Assembly (NCBI GenBank): GCA_028571685.1 | Contig: CM053158.1 | Location: forward strand, 55,272,001-55,336,000 | DNA: 64,000 nt | Source of the DNA: Heterohyrax brucei | Taxonomy: Eukaryota > Chordata > Mammalia > Hyracoidea > Procaviidae | Direction of reading: 5' to 3' | Shown: positions 43,817 to 55,560 of the stretch, in pieces | Layout of the letters: every line of letters starts with the position of its first letter | How positions within the stretch are numbered: position 1 is the first letter of the stretch | Notes under the pieces: generated by a model | Databases searched by the model: none | The model's input: the letters and a program-made list of their open reading frames with translations, nothing else | Told to the model about the DNA's origin: nothing | Position numbers and translations under genes: made by a program

Positions 43817-44117
43817 TTTAAAAAAGATATATAGTAAAGAAGTACCATATGTTGTTCCAAAAGAATGAAAACTAAAATTTCCTTTTCATATAGGACTCAC
43901 CATATGACCATTTTGTGCTGAAGCACAGCAGAATTTCATTTCTGTTTGAGTAGACAGCAACTCAGATTCACCTTTAACCAATCAAGTTGTTGTTGTCTGA
44001 GGTTTGTTTTATTACATATGAAACTTATTCAGAAAACAAACTTGTTAGAAAGAAAAAAAGTGCAGTGTTACTGTACTGCTGATCAAACCTAAATAAAATT
44101 CTGTTACATGCAATTAA

Positions 44118-44262
44118 TTTTTTTTTTTTTTTTAAAGCCATGGTTAGATCCAGGACATGTCCTACCGGAATATGGGCTCGTTAACATCACAAAAAGTCCT
44201 ATTCCTCTTCACAGGTATGGGGTATGTTTTGCGGGGGAAGGGGCACAATTCAGTCCTCAACA
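44118..44262 (-). repeat. LTR fragment (MaLR-like)
   Basis: An A/T run is followed by ggttagatccaggacatgtc and gaaggggcacaattcagtcc, the antisense 5' part of an LTR like 30508. Confidence 0.5.
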
Positions 44263-44429
44263 GAGGCTTTTGTATTATTTTATGTCTCCCGATTTCAGAT
44301 CTGCAGGTTCAAAACTGTAGAAACACAACCTCATAATGATCACAGATCATATTCTTGGCAAAAAATTTCAAGGTCCCTTTTTTATAGTCAATTTCAAACT
44401 CATGTCCAAATTATTTTGTTCTACTGGAA

Positions 44430-44605
44430 AATTCATTGCATTGTTGTTGTTAATGGCCATTGAGTTGGCTTTGACTGATGGTAACTCTGTGTACAGTAGA
44501 GCAAAACATTGTTTGGTCCTGCACCATCTTCACAATTATTGAATACTCGAATCCCTTGTGTCCACTGTGTATTTTAAGGGACTGCCAGCCTCGAGCACGC
44601 ATCAT
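44430..44605 (-). repeat. RTE-N 3' part
   Basis: It opens with a (ttg)n tail, then ggccattgagttggctttga, tggtcctgcaccatcttcac and ctgtgtattttaagggactg. This parallels the left half of 28285. Confidence 0.78.
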
Positions 44606-44741
44606 TACATTAGCAAAGTAAATTTTAAAAATGGCAATTCAGAAGAAACTTGATTTGTTCTGAGCCATCCTGATCAACTGTGCCTTCAGTGTTTGTACTT
44701 GCATTTTAAGTAAATTTTAAAGCCACTGCCACGTTAGAGTG

Positions 44742-44942
44742 TTGTCCTGTGCCATTAAATCTATTCTGACTCATAGTGACCCTGTAGAGCAGAGTAGAAC
44801 TGCCCTGTCAAGAGTTTCCAAGACTATAAATCTTTATGGGAATAGGTTGTCAGGTCTTTTCTTCATGGAGCAGCTGCTGGGTTCGAACCACTGACCTTTC
44901 AGTTATCAGCGAACTCCTTAACCATTGTGCCACCAAGGCTGT
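44742..44942 (-). mobile_element. SINE (long form)
   Basis: Antisense copy: ttaaatctattctgactcat ... ggttcgaaccactgaccttt ... cattgtgccaccaaggct. Confidence 0.92.
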
Positions 44943-45074
44943 CACATCTCATTGTTAACTGTGTAGACAAGCATAGGACTTGGTCTCTTCCATCATGAAA
45001 TTTGCAGTGTAGCTTTAGGTGTGAGGATGTTGCTGGGAAGTGATCAGTAACTATGCAAGTTGGTCCGTTTGTTA

Positions 45075-45270
45075 TGTGTTGTATATCCTGTCAAGTCAAT
45101 ATTCTGACTCCTGTCAGCATGGAGCAGAACTTTCGCATAGGGTTTCCAAGGCCGCAGTCTTCACAGAAGCTGACTGCCACATCTTTTGCCTACAGAGTAG
45201 CTGGTGGGTTTGAATTGCCAACCTTTCAGTTGACAGCTGGGCCTTAACCACTGTGCCACCAAGGCTCCTT
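45075..45270 (-). mobile_element. SINE (long form)
   Basis: Antisense copy: gtcaagtcaatattctgact ... gactgccacatcttttgcct ... accactgtgccaccaaggct. It lies in the same orientation as the copy 130 bp to its left. Confidence 0.92.
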
Positions 45271-45299
45271 CTAGTTGTTATAGATTTTATGTTTCTTAA

Positions 45300-45640
45300 A
45301 AACTTATTGTCCCTCTCTGCTCTGTCTCATTTACATTTGAGTTAGTCACGTGGCTTGCACTGGTCAATGAAATCTGACATGTACTTCAGGATCAAATATT
45401 TTAAGGGTTAGTGGGAATTTCCTTATGTCTTCTTTTCCCTCTGTCATGCTGAGCAACAATGTTCCAGGTAAGGAGCTCTCCTGAAGTTTGTGTCCTGGAG
45501 TGAATATGATGTGGAACAGAATCATTGTTGATCTGCAGTGGTCGTTGGACAAAAGTGACAAGTAAATCCTTGTCGTTAGCCACTGAGATTTGGGGGCTGT
45601 TTGTTACTGAAACATAATTTATATGATTCTGACTGTTGTA
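45300..45640 (+). repeat. Old LTR-like repeat
   Basis: The phrases actggtcaatgaaatctgac, ctctgtcatgctgagcaaca, ctgcagtggtcgttgg and ccactgagatttgggggctg, then gtttgttactg, follow a common mammalian MaLR/ERVL-type LTR. The exact family is unsure. Confidence 0.6.
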
Positions 45641-45671
45641 CCAGACATAACTGTTCCCTTGAGATTTTAAG

Positions 45672-45745
45672 AAGAATCTTACAGGGTACAGTTCTACTCT
45701 GACACACATGAGTTGGGATCAGCTTGATGGCATCTGGTACTGGCT
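45672..45745 (+). repeat. SINE tail fragment
   Basis: Sense: gtacagttctactctgacac, gagttgggatcagcttgatg. The head is absent. Confidence 0.75.
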
Positions 45746-47147
45746 TGAATTTGCATGAAGATGTTAGTAATGTTACATTTTAGAAAGATTATTTTGGAAG
45801 CAGGATGGGTGAGAGGGGGAAAGAGCTGGAGGAGAGGTCTAATTGCCTGACCTTGGTGGGAGGGCCGAGGACCCTACATTAGGATGATTCAGTGAAGCTG
45901 TCAATGGAAAGGCCATTTTTTAGGGATCCACTTGTATACGTGAATGGTTTTCATGATGGCTGTGTTTCTCTTATATGTTTCTTCTTCTTGTTTTGGATCC
46001 CTTGTCTTTTCTGCCTCAGTGATTTTCAGACCTATCAGACTCATCTCCCTTTTCCTAATAAGTATCCTGCAGTGATTTCTTTACTATATCCTACAGGAAA
46101 ATTCACAGATAATCTAACATACATATACAAGTAATTAAAAACAAACTCCAGTGTAATGTCCTACGCTATTATAAAGGAGAAACAAACAAGCAGAAGAACT
46201 AATAAAATAATCAGTATTTAAATGTGTAAATGTTCAAATAGAACAACATGAGAGGACACAATAACATTATGGGAGACCTTCAAACCCATGTACAATTTCT
46301 GCTGCTGCTTAAGTTTTAGGCGCAGATTGGTAGAGGCGGTTAGCTTGGTGGACTCAGTCCTGAGAGTCTTGCATAGGTGACTGGTCTGCCTGTGTCTCTG
46401 GGTGAGCTCTAAAGGAAACAAAGCAGTCTTCCCTTGATGTGCTTGGTAACTGCACTCCAGCCTCTGAGAAGCACGGGTACTTTACAACCACATAAACATA
46501 CTTTGTATGCAAACTGCAGTTAATCTCTAAGCTCTGATAATTACAAATAGACCTTCATTTATGTTAAATACAGGGCACTGAAAAATTGTACAGATTCAGG
46601 ACAATTCTCTATGCAGGACATAAGGAGCATTGAAAGGTACTGGGCATCATTGTCCCAGCCAGTTCTATGGCTGAAATGCCCCATATGCTTATAAAATGCC
46701 TTCTTGAGGGCATTCTGGCCCAGAGTTGGGTATTACTGGTCTTCATTGTTGCTTCCGTTCGCTCATTGTTTCTGCTGTATTATAATATCGGCATGCATCT
46801 GCCTTATCAAGGCCTCATGCTTGTCCTTAGAGAGAGACAGATATCGTAAACTATTAGCTTCAGCTGTCATTGCGGAAAGCCTGTGTCTCCTGGCATGCAG
46901 CAATTCCAGTCTAGCATGAAGGGAGGCCTAGCATAAGGAAAATCCTTTTTTTTCTGGTACATGCAGGCGTAAAGTCATGTTTCACAGGCTAGCTTACGGA
47001 TTAGCTGACCTTAGATCAGTCATTGTAGCAAAATGAGTGACAAAGTTACGCAGAATTAGACTACAAGAGAGCGAATAAGCATTTTGTTGAGTACAGCACC
47101 TCAGTTTTCTCTGTGTCCCTATTCCCGGCTCCCAGAAGAGCTTCTGA
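45746..47147. other. Mostly unassigned sequence
   Basis: 45770-45870 faintly resembles the 29455 old repeat (attattttggaagcaggatg). The rest has no recognised repeat or exon. Confidence 0.4.
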
Positions 47148-47380
47148 GTCCCTGGGTGGTACAGATGGTCAGTGACCTTGGCTGCCAGTATAAATGGTTA
47201 ATGCCTTCAGCTGCCAACCAATAGGATGAGATTCCAATCCATTCAGATGTACCTAGGAAGAAAGGCGTGGTGATCTGCTTCTGAAAAATTAGTCATTGAA
47301 AGCTCTTTGGAGCACAGCTCTGCTCTGATACACGAGGGGTCACCAGCCATCAGAATCAACTCGACAGCACCTGATTTTGG
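47148..47380 (+). mobile_element. SINE, diverged long variant
   Basis: Sense: head gagtccctgggtggtacaga; an extra ~35-bp segment between head and B-box region; middle aggcgtggtgatctgcttct; tail atcagaatcaactcgacagc. Confidence 0.82.
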
Positions 47381-49559
47381 TAGAATAGTTTCTGCTACAC
47401 ATTGGCTCTCAGCAAATGTCTATTAAATGAGTATTGGTGACATCTACATGTCATGTACTATTGGCCAGATCTTGGTTATAAAATAGTTATGGTGAAAATT
47501 TACTTTTTATTTTGAAAAGCCTAACAACAGAGTATGTAATTTATGGTTTAAGTATGAGACATACATTGGCAAGCCGAATGGTTAGGGCTTCTTTGTTCGT
47601 TCTTTCTTAGAAGTGTCATTTGAATTAAAACATGTTTCTGGTTTGCTGATTTCAGCAGTTTTTAAAACAATTTTAATATGTGCAGTCCAGTCGAAAAATG
47701 TTTTCTATCCTCTAATGCATTAGAAGAAAATTATTTTTCTTCTTACTTAGAAAGAAAATACCATGTCACAAACTTCAATTAAAGCTTTTTATTTTTTGGT
47801 CCTGTAATCAGCAGGATGTAAGCTATAAAATAAAATACTCCCCAGATCATGGGCATACTGCTTCCATACCATGTTCAAAATATTGTCAGATGTCTTCAAG
47901 TCTTCCAAATTGAAGACACTGTGTACTCAATTTTTGTTTGGTTTAGAGTTACTTTCTAATAATTATGTAGCATTTTATATATAAGTAACACATAATTATG
48001 TAGTAATTATTCCAGAGAGCATGTTCTTTGATGCTTTTAAAATTTAGATCAGTGGCCTCCTTAAAGGGTTCAGTTGAATTAGTGGTATTTTGTGGAGCAG
48101 TGGGCTAAATCTAATTTTCTATCCATTGTTAATAATATAAATAACCTTTGAAAAAAAGGAGGAGTAAAAATCCACAAAGGCTCTGAGATTTTTAAAGGTA
48201 GAAATCTTTTAAGTTTGGGGGCTAAAGGGATGATGAATCATATACCTCTTTCTTCCCAATTAGTAAGAAGCAAACACAGGACTTGTAGAGGAATCCAGAC
48301 CTCTGCTTAGCCTCTGGTAAAACTAGACTCAGGAGTGAGACTCAGACCTGCACTCTAGACAGATGTACTGATTTCTTGCATCCCCACTGTGAGTCCACAC
48401 CTTGGGGCTTGCGTATGGGGAACACCCCTGAGCCGTCGGCATGGACAACCAAGGCAAGTTATGGCCTTCGTTCCACCTCTAGAATGCAGGACAGCAACAT
48501 CAGTGAAGCCACTGTGACGGAATCAGGCATGCCCAGGATGAAAATATGGAGCAGTGGGTATCAGTCTCTCCTCATTTTGCCAATCTATCACTTCCTTCTT
48601 CTCTCACTTGGAGGGGTGAGTACTAGCAGGCAGCATTTTTACATCAGTTCTAGAGGACCCCAGGGAGAAGATTGTCCTCTGAGTCATTCCTCTCTGGGTT
48701 TCCAGTTACCTAGCATAGCAGATATTAAGCATTAGCAAATAGATGATGGATCCCACATGTGTTTGTTTATTGATGCCTGCCTAGTAAACTACAAAATACA
48801 GTGACTGTGGGTGGAGTACATATAAGATGATCTCCCTTGGCAATTCCTAGATGAAGGGAATTTTCAATAAAGCTCCTTTTGGAAGGTATTTCAGGCACTC
48901 AGGTAAAAGGGAGCAGGGAAAAAAGTCATGGTACCTAGAGAAGAGTGGGTAGTTGTACTTCACCTAAAGCAAACCATCCCATCAGAGTACTTGCCACCTG
49001 ATGTTGTACTGCTCTTCATCCTAATTATAAGCTTGGATTTTGACAGCAACTTTGCAATGACGAAAAGCACTGAAAGTTCCAGTTCAGATTCTGTATGCTG
49101 AAAATGCAGTCATTGAATTGAAAAAAAAAAGAGGCTATCTTTCTTGCCTTGCAACCTTTGGAAAAAAAGCTTGCTTTATATGCATTAAAGCTGTGTGGGA
49201 AAGTTAGGCGATGTCTCTAATGTTCTACTGTGCTCAGCAGTCTTACTGGATGTGGGATGAATCCTCATTCCTCTCGACGTGTCAGACGATTCTCTCTGTG
49301 CTCTGTTGTTCAACACTGTTGTGTTTTGGCTGCTTGTCAATGCAGAGTTCTTCCAGTGCTTACATATTTATGATAACTTCAGGCCATCTGCTGCTTGAGT
49401 ACTATCAGAGAGTGAAGAACAATTTTCAACTTAAACAAAGCCACGCTTATCACATGAAAGCAGTTTGCACAGTATTTATCTTGCACTGCACTCAATTTGT
49501 GTTTTTCTAAACTCACATGGAATTATTAGCTGATATGTTCTTTTAGACTTAGCCTTTTT

Positions 49560-49608
49560 CACACACACACAGACAGAGAGAGAGAGAGAGGAAGAGAGAG
49601 AGAGAAAT
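49560..49608. repeat. (CA)n/(GA)n simple repeat
   Basis: Short CA run passing into a GA-rich run. Confidence 0.95.
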
Positions 49609-49669
49609 CAGCATACTGTCTTTTATTTCTGGGCCGATGTAGAGGACCCTAAACATGACAGATTCATTT

Positions 49670-49940
49670 TGAATTTCTGATTTAGCATGCAAATGAGGAT
49701 ACTTGAAGCAGAAGGCTCCATATTTTCTTACAGTTCATGTGTAATGCCAACAGATTGGTATGAATGAGAATGGAACACTTTGCAGCAGCTACCATTTATA
49801 AAATGTCAATTAGAGGAGGCAAACCTGCATATAAAAGTTAGCTAACTTGCAGTAGCAATTAGAATGCTTTTCTCTATTGCTTAATACCACCATTATCATT
49901 TTGCAGTAGAGTGAAAATAGAATAGAATCTCTGTGCTGTT
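49670..49940. promoter_or_regulatory. Candidate conserved regulatory element
   Basis: Contains an octamer-like ATGCAAAT (in tagcatgcaaatgaggat), homeodomain-type cores (tcaattag, gcaattag) and a (gc)ttaat site packed in 250 repeat-free bases. Role is inferred from motif clustering only. Confidence 0.35.
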
Positions 49941-50185
49941 ATTTTGAAAAAACCTAGTGAAGGCAGACAAGTATCAGTATTCCTGAATTTCATTTACCTG
50001 TCTAAAAAAACAAAAACTGAAGAGACCAGTGGGAGGTTTACATCTTGTGCCTCACTATAGATGTTTGGATTCAAGGGGAAAGGGGAGACTGCATCCGAGT
50101 TTGTGTAGAGGGTTTGAATGATTAGGAGACTACTAGTTCAGAATTCAAATTACGGATTTTTTCTTGCTGTCTGAATAACCAACCC

Positions 50186-50342
50186 CGAACCTCGGTGGCA
50201 TAGTGGCTAAGTGCTGCAGCTGCTCACCAAAAGGTCGGTAGTTGCAAGTCACCAGATGCTCCTTGGAAATTCTATGGGGCAGTTCTGCCGTGTCCTGTAG
50301 GGTTGGTATGAGTTGGGGTCAGCTCAGTGGCAGTCGGTTTTT
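50186..50342 (+). mobile_element. SINE, left arm of tail-to-tail pair
   Basis: Sense short form: head aacctcggtggcatagtggc, tail gttggtatgagttggggtca. Confidence 0.92.
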
Positions 50343-50344
50343 CA

Positions 50345-50521
50345 CCCAAAAAACCGCAAACCTGTAGCCATTGAGTTGGTTCCTACTCAGTAACTCTATA
50401 AGATAGAGTAGAACTGCCTCATAGGGTTTCCCAGGAGTGATTGGTGGATTCGAACTGCTGACCTTTTTTTTTGTTGTTGTTGTTGCAGCTGAGCTCTTAA
50501 CCGCTGCTTACCAGGGCTTTC
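50345..50521 (-). mobile_element. SINE, right arm of tail-to-tail pair
   Basis: Antisense: cctgtagccattgagttggt ... tggtggattcgaactgctga ... aaccgctgcttaccagggct. It contains a (ttg)n expansion (50470-50490). With the left arm it can fold into a ~150-bp hairpin. Confidence 0.92.
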
Positions 50522-50984
50522 ATCTACAAATACTTTCCTAATTGTGTAGGTCAGGTTTAGCAAGTATAGTTCTTGTATCACATCCAACTCACTGCCTATT
50601 TTTGGTATACTCTGTGAGCTCGGAATAGTCTTGTTGTTTCAGAATGGTTTCATTTTATATGATTGTTAGGCATCTACATTAATGGCCTTGATTTTGGTGC
50701 TTGGCTCACAAAGCCTAAAACAGTTTGATCTTTTAAGAAAAAGCTTGCTAACTTTTGATCTAGTTTATGGCAATAAGACTTTACTTAGTTGAATTGACTT
50801 GATAGATATGTAGTAGGTAGAAAAATGATTTTCAGGGCCACATTCGTGTGTGGTCAGCAGATATTTGCAGTGAGAAAAACACTACCATGATTTGTTGTGA
50901 GTGGGGAGACTTCATGAGCTAAGAAGCTTCTTAATTCCAGCTTTTCACAGAAGCCACTGAAGAGCCATCATTTTATCATCTGAG
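50522..50984. other. Unassigned sequence
   Basis: No supported gene or repeat. Confidence 0.4.
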
Positions 50985-51780
50985 GGTCTTAAAACCCTGT
51001 GGGTGGCCATCTAGGATACTCTACTGGTCTCACCCCTCTGGGAGCAAGGAAATTAAAAAAAAAAAAAAAGAAAGGAAACCTAAGTATGCTATCAAGTTGA
51101 TTCTGACTCATAGTATCTTTTTAGACAGAGTAGAACTGCCCCATAGAGTTTCCAAGGAGTGCCTGCAGGATTTGAACTGCTGACCGTCTGTTTAGCAGCA
51201 GTGGCACTTAACCACTATACCACTCAAGGAAGAATGAAGGAAACGAAAGCTGTAAGGGAAAGATTAGTCCAGAGGACTGATGGAGCACGTCTACAATGGC
51301 CTCCACTGGACTAGTTCAATACAACTAGATAGCCTCCAGCTATCAGCACTAACTACTCTGACAGGGGTCACAATAGAGGATCCTGGACAGAGCTGGAGAC
51401 AAACAGAGGAAAAATTCTAACTGCAAAAGAACAATAAGACTTACTGGCTGACAGAGACTGGGAAAGCTCTGAGAGTATGACCCCAGGGCACGCTTTCAGC
51501 TCAGTAAGGAAGTCACTTGCGAGGTTCAGCCTGAAGCCAAAGATTGGACAGGCCCATAAACGAAAATGTGACTAAAGGGGCACACCAGTGCAGGGGCAAG
51601 GACTAGAAGGCAGGTAGAGACTGGAAAGCTGGTAATAGGGAACCCAAGATTGAGAAGGGAGAGTGTTGTCCTGTTGTACAGTTGTTAGCCAGTGTTATAA
51701 AACAGTGTGTGTACTAACTGTTGAAATGAAAAACTAGTTTGTAAATTTTCATCTGAAGTACAATAAAAAAAAAAAAAAAA
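50985..51780 (+). mobile_element. L1 3' UTR, sense, with poly(A)
   Basis: The phrases gtggccatctaggatactct and aatcaagactta-type blocks lead to gaaaaactagtttgtaaatt, aataaa and an A-run to 51780. It is the same 3' UTR as 37480. A SINE is nested at 51080. Confidence 0.85.
51080..51232 (-). mobile_element. SINE nested in L1 3' UTR
   Basis: Antisense, after an A-run: tatgctatcaagttgattct ... cacttaaccactataccact. Confidence 0.9.
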
Positions 51781-52044
51781 CCAAGAGTTTTGTGTGGCTT
51801 CCAGGTTGGGTCTCTGCATTCTCTGCTGAGTCTGTAGCACCTTTTACAGGAGTCCTGGACCTACTTTATAGCTACAATATGATGGCAGGTCAGGCAAAAG
51901 CAGGATAAGGATCCATCAGCAAAACAGTAAATTCCTCTGAAAATTTGAGACAATGGGGACATGGGTGTGAATTTCACATGACAGTGACTGTAAGAAAGAT
52001 GAGATTTCTTAAAGCTACTATCTCTATAAAAATAAAACTAATGA

Positions 52045-52247
52045 GTCCTTGGGTCATGCAAATGGTTATGTGCTAGGGTACTAACCAAAAGGTAGGTGTT
52101 TCAAATTCACACAGAGATGCCTTGAAAGAAAGTTTTGGTGATATACTTGATAACATCCAGGTGTTGAAAACGCTGTGGATGCACTTACACTGTGACTTAT
52201 CGCATGGGATCACCATGAGTTGGAATTGACCTGACAAAAATTTATTT
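52045..52247 (+). mobile_element. SINE, diverged long form
   Basis: Sense: gagtccttgggtcatgcaaa, ggtgtttcaaattcacac, tail caccatgagttggaattgac. Confidence 0.82.
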
Positions 52248-52998
52248 TTTGTTTTTGTTTTTAAATGCCCCCAGCGTGGTGCGTGGCTGTTCCTGGAACT
52301 TCAATCCAGAAAAAGTCTGCTGTGAAATGTTGGGATCGTGAAGGACTAGGTCATGCCAGTTAATGGTGGGCTGTTTCTTACCTGGCAGCTGTTGGCTAGC
52401 CAACGCTTGAAAGCCCCAAGAGTTCTGTCACTGTCGGAGGGCTGGTGCCTGCTGCCTTCCCCTTGGATGCCTACCTCCTGCCCCCACTTGTGATGATATG
52501 GCTGACATCTGGCATTTTGATCTCATAGCTGTGCTGTTTCCTGAGCCTCATTTTCAAGTATGTGTCTCCAATTCATAGTTTTAGATTCTCATTACATAGG
52601 TAGAATATGCACCTGGCAGAAGAACTTGCTGTTTTTTCTCCCTTTAAGTCTTGACAAGCTTTCCAATGAGTCTTTAATGAAATTCTTCAAAAGCAGCCTC
52701 CCCATTCTGGTGCCAGATCCTGGAGAGCTGAGAAACAAATGAGCAAACCTGTTGGAAAGGTGTGTGTGAACTAGGAGGCAGAGAAATCAGCTTTAGGAGT
52801 TTGGGCAGATTGCTCCTCTACACTGTGGCTCAGTTTCTTCATAAGTAAACTTGACGGGTTGCAGAAGATACTCTCCACATTCCTATCTGTTTTGAAAAGT
52901 AGGAATCAGCAGGTAGCGCTAGCATAGGATGCCAGTAAGAAAATGAGCTGCAGAATGAGTTTTGCTTTGCTCACATGTGTTTAGGTAGTACTGCTATC
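52248..52998. other. Unassigned sequence
   Basis: No recognised repeat or supported exon. The 60-codon frame at 52560-52742 shows no domain. Confidence 0.4.
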
Positions 52999-53514
52999 TG
53001 TATTAGTTACATCCGAGGCTGGGTTTTTTAGAGAAGCAAAACGAGTTGGAGCATATATAGAGATTTATCTCTAGAAAAAGGCTTACACAGCCATAGATGC
53101 TGGCAAGTACCAAATCATGGATCAGGTATCAGGCCAGGAGCTTCTTCTGGCTCACGTAGCTGCAGGGGCAGGATGAAGACAAGACTGGCAGGCCAGACAG
53201 CAGGCTGCCGTTTCATAGGCTGAGGAAGTCAGTGATTCCTAGATCGGCAGGTAAGATGGCAGGCTGCTGCCTCAAGTCCCGAGAACTGGAAGTCAGATGA
53301 TTACCAGACTGATGGAGGATCCAGAGCAAGCAAGTGAGCTTTGCTGGGATGTCCACATGTATATTTGGATGTAAACTGTATACTTGAGGAAACCCCCCTG
53401 ATTGGCCGATCACATCATCTCATGAAAGGTGACTATATCATTACATAACTGCCAGTCTACATCACTGCATAATGGCCAAACTGCTGAGCCAAGTCAACAC
53501 ACAACTTTAACCAT
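52999..53514 (+). mobile_element. Solo LTR, ERVL type
   Basis: It starts tgtattagttacatccgagg and contains agagatttatctctag. It ends aagtcaacacacaactttaa, then ccat, like MLT2-type ERVL LTRs ('tgtattagggttctc ... gttgacacacaa...accatca'). The last bases appear lost. Same family as the arms at 57549. Confidence 0.78.
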
Positions 53515-53517
53515 TTG

Positions 53518-53850
53518 TTACCTATTGCTATAGCAAATGGAAACAAATTTTTAAAAAACATGAATTTCTTACTGTGCGGTGCTGGAGATGAGAAATCCTG
53601 AAATCAAAGTGTAGGCAGGACCGGCTTCAGGAGACACTAGAGGAGAATCCATTTCCTTGACCTTTTCAGTTTCTGGAGTCTACCTGCATTCTGTGGCAAA
53701 TGGCCCCCAGCAAGTCACCCTTTCTCTCTCTGATTTTATTGGCACATCATCTCTCTGACTCGTATCCCCTTGCCTCTTGTGATTACACTGGGTCCACTCC
53801 ACCATCGTGTGCCACTCTCACAGTGCTTTTTGTCTGCTCAAGTCCTTGTG
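53518..53850 (-). repeat. MLT1-type MaLR LTR, antisense
   Basis: The phrases ttgctatagcaaatggaaac, acatgaatttcttactgtgc, gaaatcctgaaatcaaagtg and gaatccatttccttgacctt follow the antisense MLT1 pattern. Confidence 0.65.
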
Positions 53851-54121
53851 GCCACTGTATTTTGAGTACCTTCCAGACCTAAGGATCTCATCTTCCAGCA
53901 CTATGTCAGGTGATGTTCTGTTGGATCCATAGGGTTTTCATTGTCTAATGTGCCTGCATTTGATCATCAGGTCTTTCTTCCTAGTCTGGCCCTGGAACGT
54001 CTGCTAAAACCTGTCCACCAGGAGTGACTCAGCTGGTATTTGAAATATCAATGGCATAACTTCCAGCATCATAGCAAAATGTATGCCACCGTACAACAGC
54101 AAACTGACAGACGGCTGATGG
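53851..54121 (-). mobile_element. RTE-N fragment (5' part)
   Basis: From ccactgtattttgagtacct through ccagcactatgtcaggtgat and aaacctgtccaccaggag to the RTE 5' end agcaaactgacagacggctg. Confidence 0.85.
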
Positions 54122-54829
54122 TACTTTAAAAATTACAGAGAGAGATAAAAAGAGCCAGGATAGAAAAGAAACTTCCTGGTGTTGTTAGTTCTCCAGGAGT
54201 TGTAGATACAGTGAAAAAAAAAAAAAAGACACAAATTAAATTATTGCTATCTTTCTTTAGCTAGTGTTTGTGGATAGTGCTTCCTTATATATCAATTCCA
54301 TATTTTCATCAATGGCAAAATACATCCTATGAAAATAAAGCTCAACAAAATAAATTGTTTTCCCAAACTTGGTAAAGATACTTGAATTTAGAGAGAAATT
54401 TGGAAAAATAAGGAGTTGTCTAGGTCAGGATCCTAGCAAGTCCTCAGGGAGTGAAAGGTGTTTATAGCCCATTGAGTCTGACAGCCTGCCCACCCTGGAA
54501 TAAGTCTTCAAGGCCCAGGAGTAAGTGGAGAGGCTTTGCAATTCCAGTGTCTTGACATGATTCTTGATTCCATCGTTAAACACAGTAAGACTACATCTTG
54601 AGTTATGACATAGACCAGCAGGTTAAGAAATGGCATTTTCTGAATTTCGCTTTATCTGATTTGGAATACCTCTTCATGTGCCTGTGTTTGATTCATTGTT
54701 ACAGAGTGAATTAAGCTTGTATGTGCAATGCAATTTTAAAAACCCATAACTCAAGCAGGGCAATAAAAATGGCAGCTCTTTTTTTTAAAAAAACAGCAGC
54801 ACCGAATCTCAGTCATTTTTTTCACAAAA

Positions 54830-55160
54830 CATAGTAATTGTTACTCTCCATGAAGTTCAGCTGTTACGAGAGAGAGCATTGGTTCAGACTAAATGATTTT
54901 AATGCTCTCTTGCTCAAATGTAAGCTCAAAATTAAAAAGCCATTTTTGCCATTTAGCTTTATGACTAATTATTGCATAAGTGGCAATTGGATTTCTGAAT
55001 TGGGCTGCCTAGCTACAGACCACCAAATAAGATTGCTTGTCTGAAACAGCTGCAAAACCAAACCCTGAAACAAATTACAAGCGAGCAATTAAAACAGAGG
55101 GCGTTTTCAGTAGGGCAGTGGCTGTCTGAGTGGAGTTACTGGCAGTCTATTCTCTTAATT
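54830..55160. promoter_or_regulatory. Candidate conserved homeodomain-rich element
   Basis: A 330-bp stretch with many TAAT-type cores (actaaatgattttaatgc, atgactaattattgcataag, gcgagcaattaaaacagagg) and no repeat similarity. This composition is typical of deeply conserved developmental enhancers, but conservation was not measured. Confidence 0.4.
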
Positions 55161-55359
55161 GTGCAGTTGGCTTGGTGGAATTTAAAAACCATATTCCATC
55201 CTCCTTCTCTGTATGTGTTGGGGTGGTGCCTGTGGACCATGTTCTTTCCCTGAATTCAGTCTGATGATTGCATTCGAAGATTTATCTCCCTGTGAAATGT
55301 GGATAAGTCAATCTCTGCTCCTCTGAAATCAGAGCGATTACTGCCTGTATTTGCCTGCC

Positions 55360-55560
55360 TAAGTTGAGATGCTTTGTGAAGTCAAGAATAATAAAAGCAG
55401 AAATACAGAGAAAATGTAATCCCACCATTAACAGACAGTGTCACTCCTTGATCTCAAGGAAGAGGCCCTGCAGCTGTGCAAGGGTAATGAAGAGAAAGAG
55501 GAGGCTTGTTACCTGTGTGTCAATGGCCATCAATTTAATAGAAATTTGAAAGTATCAAAC
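55360..55560. promoter_or_regulatory. Candidate conserved element
   Basis: Repeat-free, with ccctgcagctgtgcaagggt (E-box CAGCTG) and gtgtcaatggccatcaattt. Motif evidence only. Confidence 0.3.

Larger units (their letters stand above)
47381..50184. other. Repeat-poor 2.8-kb block
   Basis: I recognise no SINE, LINE or LTR here, whereas neighbouring DNA carries one every few hundred bases. Plus frames of 119 codons (48376-48735) and 99 codons (49211-49510) are open but show no domain, splice context or codon pattern that I can support. Candidate host non-coding functional sequence. Confidence 0.5.

Noticed and set aside
48376..48735. 119-codon frame in repeat-free DNA
   Set aside because: It is the longest non-repeat frame, but has no domain, no conserved start context and no splice pattern that I can support. 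Cross-species codon conservation would be the test.
49560..49608. Simple repeat as a possible functional Z-DNA or purine tract
   Set aside because: Ordinary short microsatellite with no further support.
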